Assembly: GCF_000993825.1 (NCBI RefSeq)
Contig: NZ_CP011114.1
Span: 3,720,001 to 3,784,000, forward strand
Origin: Paenibacillus durus ATCC 35681
GTDB taxonomy: Bacteria; Bacillota; Bacilli; Paenibacillales; Paenibacillaceae
Direction of reading: 5' to 3'
DNA: 64,000 bases
Shown here: piece after piece, positions 41,554 through 49,233 of the stretch
How the letters are laid out: every line of letters starts with the position of its first letter
Position numbering within the stretch: the stretch's first letter is position 1
Notes under the pieces: generated by a model
The model's database searches: none
The model's input: only the letters and a program-made list of their open reading frames with translations
What the model was told of the DNA's origin: nothing
Program-made: the position numbers and the translations under genes

Positions 41554-43625
41554 CAAATCGCCTCCTGTTTTGGTTGGGCCGTCTCTACACGTAATGTACT
41601 GTTTCGCTTGATCCAGTTCATTTCGGCTTTCTCTTCGCTACCATGAAGCGAAATTAAATACTCTTGCACTTCCTCTGGCAACTTTTCGAAAGAAGGAGGG
41701 ACAATCAACTGGATCTGCTGTCCTTCCGTTTCAACTAAGCTTGTAACTCCCTCTGCATTGTCAATAAAAATGGGAGCAGAAAAACCGTAGTGCTGGCTCA
41801 GCGTGTTAATGATGTCCAACCCGACGTTGATCCGAGCAGCATTATTCAGGCCGCCATCGTACGGGACACCGTTGTAAAGTGTGTCGCAGGTCTCCTTCAG
41901 ACCGCCGTTGACCTGCTCAGAAAACAAGCGGAAGCGGGCCAATCGGAATTTGCTGTTGATCTTGGCATCCAGCATGCTGACCTTCGTACGGGTGAACTCC
42001 TCGCAAAGATAAAGCTCATGCTGCAGGCGTTCATATTCACTAGCCAGGTCGCGCTCCTGCTTCTCCAGCTCGGTGATTCGCTGATCTGCCCGCCGGACGC
42101 CATCGAATTTCGCAAGATCGCGCTCCATATCCGCGACTTCCTGCCGGAGCCGGACGATTTCCTCCCGGACGCTCGCGGCGGCAGTCTGACTGGATTCACG
42201 AAGCTGCTTGATCTCCTCCTGCAGCCGAGCCGCCTCCGCTTGCTTTCCGGCATACTCCGGATCAGCTGCCGGGTCCTTGACGCCAGCACGCAACTCGTTA
42301 AGCTCTGCCTCGGCGGTGGAAATCTCCGTTTGAAGAACGGCCAACGCATCGTTCAGGCTGTCGATCTCGGCTTGAAGCCGTATGATTTCGTGCTCAAACT
42401 TCTCAGCTTCGGCTACCGCCGCTTTACCGCTCTCGTTGATTCGGGCTTTTCGCTCAGACAGGCTGCGGTTGAAATCGGCTTCGGCTTTGTCATGCGCTGC
42501 TTTGATTTGATCTGCAGGAAGAGTTTGTCCGCAGGCCGGGCAATTATCGTCATGGTGATGTTCGAAGGCTTGCTCCTTCAGGCCCAAGAACTCCGCTCGA
42601 AGCCGGTCTGCTTCCTGCCGACGGCCCGCCGCCAGACGCTCGTTCTGCTTGATGCGCTGCTGCTTGTCCTCTACGTTCCGGCGATAGCGGTCCAACTCCT
42701 GGTGCATCCGGTTGACCTCGTCGCGCTTAATGGCCACTTTGTCCAGCACAGCCGACTGCAGCCGGGTTTTAATCTCCAGTTGCTCCGTTTCGATCTCGCG
42801 GAGCCGCTTCTCCTTCACGGCCACTTCGCCGCCGGACAGGATACGGGAAACTTCAGCTTCCCGGGCCTCAACCCGACTCCGACGAAGGGCGATGTCCTCT
42901 TTTAGCAACTCCTCATCCAGCTCCGACACGTCTGGTATTTGCCTCTTAACCTCGCTGATCCGGACCGGAAGCTCCTTGATTTCTTTATTAATGGAAGAAA
43001 GCCGAGCGGAAACGACCTTTTTATGAGACTCCATGTCCCGTCCGGCCAGAATCGCCGGCAGTTCGGCCAGCTCTTTATTGCCGTGGATAACTTCGGCGTC
43101 CGTCAGATCCCCGCAGACCTCAAGCAGCGTCTTGCGCCGCTGGTCTTTGCTGAGAACCTCATTAAAGTACGAAGGACTTGTCAGCAGCCGGAACCGGTCC
43201 TCTTTTATGATCGAGTCAACCTCGGCCTTGTACTTCCCGGCTTTAGCCGGTACACCGTCAATGAAATATGAAGTAGTATGGCCGGTGAACTCTTCGATTG
43301 CCGCCCCTCGTTTCTTAGTCCAGTCCTCTTTGAAGACCCGGCGGAACGTCCGGCGGCGGCCGTCTACGAGCAGTTCCACCTCGACCTCGTGCTCCAACTT
43401 GTGCTGCAGCACGCGGCCGTCGCTGTCCAAGCCCTTGATCTCGAAGCTCGCGCTGTTCGCGCTGTCCTTGCCAAACAAAGCCCACAGGAACCCATCAAAT
43501 AGTGTGGTCTTGCCCGTGGCATTGTCGCCGAATACATCAGCGTCCCCACCGTTTGCGGCGAGGACAAATTCTTTAATCCCTTTGAAATTGCGGAGCGTCA
43601 GGCGCTCTAAAACAATTCGCTTCAA
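41553..43625 (-). CDS. Rad50/SbcC-like AAA ATPase
   Basis: A 690-residue protein with TTG start behind AGGAGGAG. Walker A is G-D-N-A-T-G-K-T-T near residue 33. Two long coiled coils (about 180-330 and 380-530) flank a C-P-A-C-G-Q zinc hook near residue 360. The C-terminus (I-F-I-D-N-A-E-G-V) gives Walker B. No SbcD-type nuclease is next to it. It forms a recombination block with recT and the MBL-fold gene. Confidence 0.9.
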   Translation of the reverse strand: MKRIVLERLTLRNFKGIKEFVLAANGGDADVFGDNATGKTTLFDGFLWALFGKDSANSASFEIKGLDSDGRVLQHKLEHEVEVELLVDGRRRTFRRVFKEDWTKKRGAAIEEFTGHTTSYFIDGVPAKAGKYKAEVDSIIKEDRFRLLTSPSYFNEVLSKDQRRKTLLEVCGDLTDAEVIHGNKELAELPAILAGRDMESHKKVVSARLSSINKEIKELPVRISEVKRQIPDVSELDEELLKEDIALRRSRVEAREAEVSRILSGGEVAVKEKRLREIETEQLEIKTRLQSAVLDKVAIKRDEVNRMHQELDRYRRNVEDKQQRIKQNERLAAGRRQEADRLRAEFLGLKEQAFEHHHDDNCPACGQTLPADQIKAAHDKAEADFNRSLSERKARINESGKAAVAEAEKFEHEIIRLQAEIDSLNDALAVLQTEISTAEAELNELRAGVKDPAADPEYAGKQAEAARLQEEIKQLRESSQTAAASVREEIVRLRQEVADMERDLAKFDGVRRADQRITELEKQERDLASEYERLQHELYLCEEFTRTKVSMLDAKINSKFRLARFRLFSEQVNGGLKETCDTLYNGVPYDGGLNNAARINVGLDIINTLSQHYGFSAPIFIDNAEGVTSLVETEGQQIQLIVPPSFEKLPEEVQEYLISLHGSEEKAEMNWIKRNSTLRVETAQPKQEAI

Positions 43626-43852
43626 GCGATCTCCTCCTTTGCTGCCGAAGGCATCGGCTGTGGGTATTTGATGCTGTCCAGATAAGTCCGAATAGCGAAT
43701 TCCACTTCTGCCAGCTGCTCAGGATCGGCATGCAGTTGGAAGGTTGCAGCTTGTTGGCTGATAGCAAGCACTGCTGGCGAATACGCATTTGGTGGTGTAA
43801 CAGCAACCTCAATCCGCTTGCCGGATACATCTGCTGAAAAAGCAGTTGACAT
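43622..43852 (-). CDS. Small phage protein, unknown
   Basis: A 76-residue protein. ATG 43852 (M-S-T-A-F) has GGAG 9 bases upstream and is preferred over TTG 43858. It has S-P-A-V-L-A-I-S-Q-Q-A-A-T and a helical C-terminus. Unknown. Stop overlaps the ATPase TTG as TTGA. Confidence 0.62.
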   Translation of the reverse strand: MSTAFSADVSGKRIEVAVTPPNAYSPAVLAISQQAATFQLHADPEQLAEVEFAIRTYLDSIKYPQPMPSAAKEEIA

Positions 43853-43950
43853 ACCCAATCACTCCCTCTTGTGTAATGCGCCCTCACCTGCTAAGATGAG
43901 GGCAAGAATATATTTGATTGTCAAGGAACAGAATGGCCGCCTGCACGCGG

Positions 43951-44187
43951 TCATTTTTGCATTTCTGGCGGATCGCCGTGCTCGACAATCTGTTTCCAAT
44001 CCACAATGACCGGAGCGTTTTCGACACTGGCGATCAGGTCGCCGTTTTCATCTGTGATACAAAATTCAGTGTACGGAAGCTCAGCGTACTGCCTAATTTC
44101 AATAACTTCACGGCCATCAACCTCCGTGCCGACTTCGAAAACCCGGTTCGGGATGCTCAGCACAGTAAGCTTATGAATGATCTGCAT
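43951..44187 (-). CDS. Small phage protein, unknown
   Basis: A 78-residue protein; ATG 44187 has GGAGGCAG upstream. Beta-rich, with R-V-F-E-V-G-T-E-V-D-G-R-E-V-I-E and C-I-T-D-E-N-G-D-L. Unknown. A 7-bp hairpin (GCCCTCA/TGAGGGC near 43881-43904) lies in the gap to the next gene. Confidence 0.63.
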   Translation of the reverse strand: MQIIHKLTVLSIPNRVFEVGTEVDGREVIEIRQYAELPYTEFCITDENGDLIASVENAPVIVDWKQIVEHGDPPEMQK

Positions 44188-44500
44188 CAATCTGCCTCCT
44201 TCTGGCCGCTTCTTCCCGGGCCTTAATCCGTTCGATTTTTGCAGTCATTTCCCAATCCGGCTCAAAGCTCGTTCGGTTAAGGTAGACTGTCTTGACCGTC
44301 TCATTTTGAATGATGATGTCGCCCCGGATAAACGTATCCACGGGCCAAAACTCTTCCATTTGTACCCTTACGCTCAAAATTCCGTACCTGGCGATGTATT
44401 CACGACCAACGTCAACCGCTTCTATGCCGACAGCCGATCCAACAAGCATTTTGATAGCCTCTTTGGCACTGGCCTTCGACAATCTTGGTAATTTGGACAT
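44171..44500 (-). CDS. Small phage protein, unknown
   Basis: A 109-residue protein; ATG 44500 has AAAGGAGG upstream. It starts with a helix (S-K-A-S-A-K-E-A-I-K-M-L) and ends with a charged helix. Unknown. It is the first gene after the structured RNA element at 44526-44811. Confidence 0.64.
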   Translation of the reverse strand: MSKLPRLSKASAKEAIKMLVGSAVGIEAVDVGREYIARYGILSVRVQMEEFWPVDTFIRGDIIIQNETVKTVYLNRTSFEPDWEMTAKIERIKAREEAARRRQIDADHS

Positions 44501-44525
44501 TACCGTCCTCCTTTCTATGTAAAAT

Positions 44526-44811
44526 CAAGGTGGGCAAGGATTTTCACCTTGCATAATATGCCGTGCTCTTAGCGCCGTCCCGCATAGGGAATCGACCTTT
44601 ATGGGGAATCAACGAGATAACTTCCTCCCCACTACATTCTAGCCAACGGATTTGGTATCCGTGGATGCCTCGTTTCAGAGTTGTTATTGCATACCTATTC
44701 CCTCTCCGCGAGACGTTAGCGTCTACCTATTCCGCCACCACCTTGGATGCGATCAGCCGCATCTTGGAGCACCGGAAGGAGGAGTACCCCGAAGGGCTCC
44801 GATGCTCCAAG
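44526..44811 (-). ncRNA. Structured, tRNA-like noncoding RNA candidate
   Basis: On the minus strand three adjacent helices follow without gaps. The first is CTTGGAGCA/TGCTCCAAG (44811-44763). The second is a 6-bp hairpin GATGCG/CGCATC (44763-44746). The third is an 8-bp long-range stem CAAGGTGG (44745-44738) with CCACCTTG (44533-44526). Inside are a tRNA-Leu-like D-arm GGCGGAATAGGTAGACGC, an ACGGA/TCCGT arm with 7-base loop (44646-44662), a near T-arm GGTCGATTCC, and a final 5-6-bp arm with 7-base loop beside the closing stem. It fills a 340-base gene gap. It is too large and irregular for a normal tRNA. Confidence 0.6.
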
Positions 44812-44839
44812 ACAGGGCCGAGGCCGCTGTCATAAGCGC

Positions 44840-45091
44840 CTATTCATCGGGCGCAATGATATAGTTGAGAATGAGCTGCCTGTCCGCTTCCGGGTAAAAG
44901 GGAAGGCCGGCGATCTCATTCTGGCACCGAAGGTAAAGATCTTCGCGTCTGCGCCAGAGTGCTTGAAACTCTTCCGACTTGGCCGACATTTCGCGTACAG
45001 CTTGGAGAAGGTCTTCGGTGTTTTGCTTTAGCTCTTCCCGGGTTTCGATGTACCGACGGGCATATGGTAGAGCGATTTCTGCTTTACTCAT
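44840..45091 (-). CDS. Small coiled-coil phage protein, unknown
   Basis: An 83-residue helical protein (Y-I-E-T-R-E-E-L-K-Q-N-T-E-D-L-L-Q-A-V) ending N-Y-I-I-A-P-D-E. ATG 45091 overlaps the upstream stop as ATGA. Unknown; early operon. Confidence 0.65.
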   Translation of the reverse strand: MSKAEIALPYARRYIETREELKQNTEDLLQAVREMSAKSEEFQALWRRREDLYLRCQNEIAGLPFYPEADRQLILNYIIAPDE

Positions 45092-45375
45092 GCCGCCCCC
45101 TCCTTGCGCTTTTGGCGTTTGAAGGGTAAAATAGGCGTAATGAGTTGCTTTAACCGGCCACTCAACCGCGTCCGACCTAGCCGTCGGGCGTTTTTATTTT
45201 GTCGTTTTGCAGCTTTTAAATCAGCTTTATGAAGCATGATCATCATTTCCAACCATTTAATGATACGATCCAGTTTCTCCGGGTCCATTAGATCTGCCTG
45301 GCGTTTGATAAGCTTCAGATTGTGTTTAGCGTTCTTGGCTGTAAACCGTGCTTCCTCTTCGATATTCACACTCAT
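45088..45375 (-). CDS. Small basic helical phage protein, unknown
   Basis: A 95-residue protein. ATG 45375 (M-S-V-N-I-E-E-E) overlaps the upstream XRE gene stop as ATGA and is preferred to starts within that gene. It is helical and very basic in its C-terminal half (R-R-L-G-R-T-R-L-S-G-R). May bind nucleic acid. Unknown. Confidence 0.65.
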   Translation of the reverse strand: MSVNIEEEARFTAKNAKHNLKLIKRQADLMDPEKLDRIIKWLEMMIMLHKADLKAAKRQNKNARRLGRTRLSGRLKQLITPILPFKRQKRKEGAA

Positions 45376-45644
45376 GCGTGATTCCTCGCTTCTTTGAAGT
45401 TTTGATTGATGATATATTGCATCATTTGTGCCCCGCTTCCATCCAATATGTAAGCTGCAATGACGTCCTTTGATGCCGTGATGTTTCCCCATCTGGATAT
45501 AAACGACATGGTCGGCTCTTGTCGGCCGTTCTCATACCTGCTTATCGTTGCCTGATCTACATTCAGCTCTTCAGCCATTTTTTCTTGTGTTATCCCAGCC
45601 CGCTCACGAAGGGCTTTCATCAACGCCCCGTACCCATCGTTCAT
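45372..45644 (-). CDS. XRE-family HTH regulator
   Basis: A 90-residue protein. Residues 6-60 are an XRE HTH (L-R-E-R-A-G-I-T-Q-E-K-M-A-E-E-L-N-V-D-Q-A-T-I-S-R-Y-E-N-G). The C-terminal part is short and helical. Upstream is a 30-bp inverted repeat (45661-45690), a likely operator for this protein. It may control the early operon together with the Cro-like protein. Confidence 0.85.
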   Translation of the reverse strand: MNDGYGALMKALRERAGITQEKMAEELNVDQATISRYENGRQEPTMSFISRWGNITASKDVIAAYILDGSGAQMMQYIINQNFKEARNHA

Positions 45645-45660
45645 TTTTAATCCTCCTTAT

Positions 45661-45690
45661 ATGAGAAATTCGCATATGCAGTATTCTCAT
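45661..45690. promoter_or_regulatory. Inverted-repeat operator upstream of the XRE gene
   Basis: ATGAGAA and TTCTCAT (7-bp arms) are separated by 16 bases that contain the palindrome GCATATGC. It lies 17-46 bases before the start of the downstream XRE regulator, where a dimeric autorepressor would bind. Confidence 0.55.
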
Positions 45691-45773
45691 GGTTAGGAGG
45701 CGGACCACCTAGTATAATGGAAATATCAGGAGGCCCCACACCTCCACACCACGTTTTTCCCCTTATCCCCTAG

Positions 45774-45805
45774 CCCGCCGTAGCAGGAACAGCTCGGCGG
45801 GTTTT
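45774..45805 (+). terminator. Hairpin with T-run on the plus strand
   Basis: CCCGCCG (45774-45780) pairs with CGGCGGG (45795-45801), followed by TTTT on the plus strand. It would stop transcripts entering from the left; on the minus strand it lies between two regulator genes without a T-run. Confidence 0.55.
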
Positions 45806-45813
45806 CCTCACCT

Positions 45814-46122
45814 TTACATTGCTTCACGCCGCCGTTTCCATTCGTCACCAGCATGCTTGTCCACCCACTCACTGTTGTCCTCAGCCCATTTGACCAACAG
45901 GCTCGTTATTACCCGTGGGTGGCCGAATTCCCAAGTCACCGGGAATCCCTTCCGCTTGAACAGCTCATTCGCCTTTGCCGACCCGATTCCCATGAAGTCC
46001 ATGAATTCTTGCCGGCGCATGAACGGCGGTAAGTCGTTCGTTTTTATGCCCGCTACCCCTTCTTCGACAGCGCTTCGGATCAGCGCCTTAAGGTCATCCT
46101 CTTCAATCAGAACGACTGCCAT
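45814..46122 (-). CDS. HTH-domain DNA-binding protein, excisionase-like
   Basis: A 102-residue protein. Residues 33-60 (F-M-R-R-Q-E-F-M-D-F-M-G-I-G-S-A-K-A-N-E-L-F) are a MerR/excisionase-type HTH. F-P-V-T-W-E-F-G-H-P-R-V is the wing. It follows the Cro-like gene. It could be the excisionase or an early regulator. Confidence 0.76.
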   Translation of the reverse strand: MAVVLIEEDDLKALIRSAVEEGVAGIKTNDLPPFMRRQEFMDFMGIGSAKANELFKRKGFPVTWEFGHPRVITSLLVKWAEDNSEWVDKHAGDEWKRRREAM

Positions 46123-46362
46123 TTATCCAACCTCCCTATTTTGTAACTTTTTGTTACCATTAGTTTCAAAAAAAAGAGTCCAATCGAAATTGAGAAACTC
46201 AGCAATCTTCTTTGCAATTTCGACGCTTGGATTTCTCAGTCCTGCTTCAATCATTCCGTAGTACTGACTTGTTATACCTGCAAAATCAGCGACTTCATAC
46301 TTCGGTTTATTAGATTCTTCCCTAATCTCCGTTAGCCATTTTCTTCCCACTTTTACCACCAC
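46123..46362 (-). CDS. Cro-like XRE regulator
   Basis: A 79-residue protein and the first gene of the leftward early operon. K-Y-E-V-A-D-F-A-G-I-T-S-Q-Y-Y-G-M-I-E-A-G is the XRE HTH, N-P-S-V-E-I-A-K-K-I-A-E-F-L-N follows. It diverges from the 46498 repressor gene across the operator array. An extra copy of the operator (46143-46157) lies within its own 3' end. Role as Cro is inferred. Confidence 0.82.
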   Translation of the reverse strand: MVVKVGRKWLTEIREESNKPKYEVADFAGITSQYYGMIEAGLRNPSVEIAKKIAEFLNFDWTLFFETNGNKKLQNREVG

Positions 46363-46365
46363 CTT

Positions 46366-46469
46366 GTAACTTTTTGTTACTTCATAATTCTATTATACGT
46401 AACTTTATGTTACTGTCAAGCATTATTTGAAACTGTTTGTTACATGAATGTTTAGAAACTATTAGTTAC
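46366..46469. promoter_or_regulatory. Four-operator immunity region with divergent promoters
   Basis: The 15-bp dyad GTAACTTTTTGTTAC and variants lie at 46366-46380, 46399-46413 (GTAACTTTATGTTAC), 46429-46443 (GAAACTGTTTGTTAC) and 46455-46469 (GAAACTATTAGTTAC). The leftward promoter is TTGACA - 16 bp - TATAAT (46418 down to 46391). The rightward one is TGTTTA - 17 bp - TATACT (46449-46477). One operator fills each promoter's spacer, the second in the leftward and the fourth in the rightward. Confidence 0.86.
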
Positions 46470-46497
46470 GGTATACTGTGATGAGAGGTGATATTTT

Positions 46498-46854
46498 GTG
46501 CTCTTTAGAAGGGATAAATTAAGAAAACTTAGAGAAGAAAAAAAATTCACGCAAGAGTACATGGCAAATAAACTTGGAATTACAAGGGTAGGTTATGGGT
46601 ACTATGAATCAGGAAAACGAGGAGTAGATCTAGATACAGTAAATAAGCTAGGACAAATTCTAGATGTTCATCCTAGTTATTTTCTTGATCTTGATGATGT
46701 CCAAAACCTTGACGACAAAACTAAATCAATAATTGATTTAGTAAAATCGACGGCAGAAAAATGGAATATGTCACCGACTGATCCTAAGTTCCAAGAAATA
46801 TTTTCTAAGGTTATTGATGCAGTCACTATCGCACGACGAAATGATTCTGAATAA
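46498..46854 (+). CDS. Phage repressor, XRE family
   Basis: A 118-residue protein, GTG start with GAGAGGTG upstream. Residues 5-60 are an XRE HTH (L-R-E-E-K-K-F-T-Q-E-Y-M-A-N-K-L-G-I-T-R-V-G-Y-G). The C-terminus is a short helical oligomerisation part without a LexA-like protease. It is the only regulator here read rightward across from the Cro-like gene, so it is the likely lysogeny repressor. The gene is AT-rich compared with the late genes. Confidence 0.86.
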   Translation: MLFRRDKLRKLREEKKFTQEYMANKLGITRVGYGYYESGKRGVDLDTVNKLGQILDVHPSYFLDLDDVQNLDDKTKSIIDLVKSTAEKWNMSPTDPKFQEIFSKVIDAVTIARRNDSE

Positions 46855-47011
46855 ATCTTGTTCTATTTCTTTGTAATTATCATGTTCATTGATTTCTCTA
46901 TCTTTACTCATAAGAAAGCACCATCCATTATTATGAAGAATATTATTCATATTATCATACGAACTACTGTTCGTAAATGTTCCAAAAAAATAGATACAAG
47001 GTGGCAGTGCA

Positions 47012-47227
47012 ATGGATTATGTTCCTGTGCGCTGTCGCATCCCAGAATTACTTGAACGGATCGGAAAAAGTCAACAATGGTTGGCTGATCAGTCCGAGAT
47101 GAGCAAGCAACATTTATCAGACATCATTCGCATGCGATATGAGGATATGTCATACAAACGAGCTGGACGGCTTGCCTATCATCTAAGATGCCAAATTGAC
47201 GATCTGCATGAGTGGGGATGGCGATAG
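47012..47227 (+). CDS. Small XRE-type HTH protein
   Basis: A 71-residue protein downstream of the repressor, with AAGGTGG upstream of ATG 47012. The HTH reads L-L-E-R-I-G-K-S-Q-Q-W-L-A-D-Q-S-E-M-S-K-Q-H-L-S. It looks like the short YozG-like or CI-type regulators. It may act with the repressor. The 157-base gap before it holds no other gene. Confidence 0.78.
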   Translation: MDYVPVRCRIPELLERIGKSQQWLADQSEMSKQHLSDIIRMRYEDMSYKRAGRLAYHLRCQIDDLHEWGWR

Positions 47228-47228
47228 C

Positions 47229-47250
47229 CGAGTAGCGTATGCTACTCACG
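47229..47250 (+). terminator. Small hairpin after the rightward regulator
   Basis: GAGTAGC/GCTACTC around a GTAT loop, just after the stop. There is no T-run, so it may be an RNA stabiliser or operator rather than a terminator. The remaining bases to 47372 show nothing clear. Confidence 0.35.
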
Positions 47251-47372
47251 GGATATAGTCATGGGCTGCACGTACAAAATAGTTCTAACGGTCTTCACAT
47301 TTATCACCTACTTACTTGTAATACCTACAAATATACCAGATATACACAAATAATGGTGTCGAAATATGGCAT

Positions 47373-47404
47373 AAAAAAGTACCCCTCAAACTCCATTTGA
47401 AGGG
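47373..47404 (-). terminator. Intrinsic terminator after the LytTR-like gene
   Basis: On the minus strand CCCTTCAAA pairs with TTTGAGGGG (one G-U) around a 5-base loop, followed by TACTTTTTT. Confidence 0.75.
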
Positions 47405-47411
47405 TTGACAA

Positions 47412-47747
47412 TTACATCTGCTTCCTTACATCAACGTGCGTTCCATCAATAAAGGTGATAACCGATCCGTTGTTTTCGGATGGCTTTACCTCTTTGATTT
47501 TAGTTGTGTTGACTACTACAGACCTACCAATGTTTTCATATCCGTATTTTTCAAATGCCTTGCCAACGTCAGCTAAAGTAGCTAAGGCCAGATATGATCC
47601 ATTAGAAGTGTAGAATGCCAACACCTTGCCTGAGTTCTTTGTCTTTTGCCAGAGGTCGATGTAATTAACGTCTTTCACCAGGTCCAACATAACAAAATCA
47701 CTGTCGTCTCCGGTTCGTCCAAACATCTTTACAGCCAGTATTTTCAT
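47412..47747 (-). CDS. LytTR-domain-like protein
   Basis: A 111-residue protein. ATG 47747 is chosen over the upstream start at 47807 because AGGAG lies just before it. The pattern (I-D-L-W, V-L-A-F-Y-T-S-N-G-S-Y-L, F-E-K-Y-G-Y-E-N-I-G-R-S-V-V-V-N-T-T-K-I, V-I-T-F-I-D-G-T-H-V-D-V) matches a LytTR DNA-binding domain standing alone. It diverges from the integrase gene. It could control integration or host genes in the lysogen. Confidence 0.68.
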   Translation of the reverse strand: MKILAVKMFGRTGDDSDFVMLDLVKDVNYIDLWQKTKNSGKVLAFYTSNGSYLALATLADVGKAFEKYGYENIGRSVVVNTTKIKEVKPSENNGSVITFIDGTHVDVRKQM

Positions 47748-47967
47748 GTTGTCTCCTACCCGGGGCTGGGTAAGTAAAATTTTACGATAAGAATGATTGG
47801 ATATCACTGCATAATTATTTACAAGGATTTAATGGGAATCGTGGGAGTTCCGGACACTGCTAACAAAGTTATGAACAGATAAACTTGGTATTACGCTCTG
47901 TCAAACGTCACATTTATTGATAAATAACATAGGTAAAAATCTTCATCTCAATAAGGAGTGAAACATC

Positions 47968-49233
47968 ATGGCCGAACCCAAAAAAATACCAGCCAAGAAC
48001 AAGCAGGGATACAAATGGCGCGTTGTATTAGAGGGTCCGCCCGATCCCATCACCGGAGAGCGTCGGCAGATCCCGAGGGTGAGGGATACCAAATCTGAGG
48101 CGATGAGAGCAGCTCAGGAAGAGTATGATCGGCTTGCCGGGGGTGTGGATAAGAAGAAGGCGAAGAAGACGACGTTTGCGGAAGCCTGTCCTTTATTTCT
48201 CGAAGCGTATAAAAGACGAAAAAACAAAGAAGGAACCATTCTTATTCAGGAAAAGGGTATTAAATTGCTTTCCGGTTTCCTGGGTGATTCACTTATCCAC
48301 AAAATCACACAAAAGCAATATCAACATGTACTGGATCATATGCATACGGTCGGGTATAAAATCAAGGATAAGGCTAACGAAGGGAAATACATTTACAAGC
48401 CATACGCCACAGGCACGATTCGAAATATCCATGTCTTAGCGGGTATGATATTTGCGTGGGCGATGAAGGAAGGGTATCGTACCGACAACCCAACTAAAGA
48501 TGTTGATATCCCTGAGAAAGTGCTGACTGTCGAAGATATAGAAGAAGGAGACATTGAAGAAAAATATTTAGAGCAGCATGAGCTTGAAGAGTTTTTACGA
48601 GCTTCTATAGAACATGGATTAGAGAACGACTCCGAAATGTTTTATCTTATGGCTTTTTCTGGAGCGAGACCTGGAGAGACCTGCGCACTAAGGTGGCCAG
48701 ACTTTTTTTGGGAAATTGCAGAGATACGAATCACAAAAACATTGTATAATCCTGATAACAACATGTACAAGTACGAGCTTACCCCACCAAAGAGCAAGGG
48801 CTCTATACGGAAGATCAGCATAGATGAGGCTGTTATGGACAAGTTAGCTGCACTCAAGGTAAGTCAGGATAAAATTCACGAGAAATACAAAAAGCATCAC
48901 GACGACTATCACGATAAGCAATTTGTGTTCTGTCGGCCCAATGGCCGGCCTTATTCGGTTGGAAACATGGATGATCGCTTTGCACGTTTGTTAAAGTTTA
49001 CAAATATCAAAAAACATGCTACACCACATATCCTCAGACACACTCATATTAGTATGCTTACAGAAGCGGGAATGCCACTGACAAACATCATGAAGCGCGT
49101 GGGTCACGAAGATTCAAAGACTACCCTAAAAATCTATACTCACGTCACAAACAAAATGAAAAGAGATGATGCCGATCGAATTAGAATGCACTTCGGCAAC
49201 CTGCTAAATTTGGATAAATCGCCGGAAATGTGA
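47968..49233 (+). CDS. int: Tyrosine integrase
   Basis: A 421-residue integrase with AAGGAGTG before ATG. An N-terminal arm-binding domain (K-W-R-V-V-L-E-G-P-P-D-P-I-T-G) precedes the SAM-like core-binding domain. The catalytic set includes Arg in G-A-R-P-G-E near residue 233, H-I-L-R-H near 353-357, the G-H-E-D-S-K-T-T block, and Tyr in K-I-Y-T-H near 390. It is at the right end, reading outward to the host junction, as usual for int-attP order. Confidence 0.96.
   Translation: MAEPKKIPAKNKQGYKWRVVLEGPPDPITGERRQIPRVRDTKSEAMRAAQEEYDRLAGGVDKKKAKKTTFAEACPLFLEAYKRRKNKEGTILIQEKGIKLLSGFLGDSLIHKITQKQYQHVLDHMHTVGYKIKDKANEGKYIYKPYATGTIRNIHVLAGMIFAWAMKEGYRTDNPTKDVDIPEKVLTVEDIEEGDIEEKYLEQHELEEFLRASIEHGLENDSEMFYLMAFSGARPGETCALRWPDFFWEIAEIRITKTLYNPDNNMYKYELTPPKSKGSIRKISIDEAVMDKLAALKVSQDKIHEKYKKHHDDYHDKQFVFCRPNGRPYSVGNMDDRFARLLKFTNIKKHATPHILRHTHISMLTEAGMPLTNIMKRVGHEDSKTTLKIYTHVTNKMKRDDADRIRMHFGNLLNLDKSPEM

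Noticed and set aside
44526..44745. Ordinary tRNA-Leu gene
   Set aside because: The D-arm motif fits, but the body is 220 nt, U33 is absent in the arm loop at 44646-44662, and no single anticodon arm, T-arm and acceptor set lies at tRNA distances.
44563..45031. Plus-strand frames across the structured RNA and neighbouring gene
   Set aside because: They run through self-pairing DNA and antisense to a good minus-strand gene with an ATGA overlap.
46858..47055. 65-residue plus frame between repressor and small HTH gene
   Set aside because: Low-complexity hydrophobic and His/Ile-rich start, no ribosome site, and it overlaps the better HTH gene.
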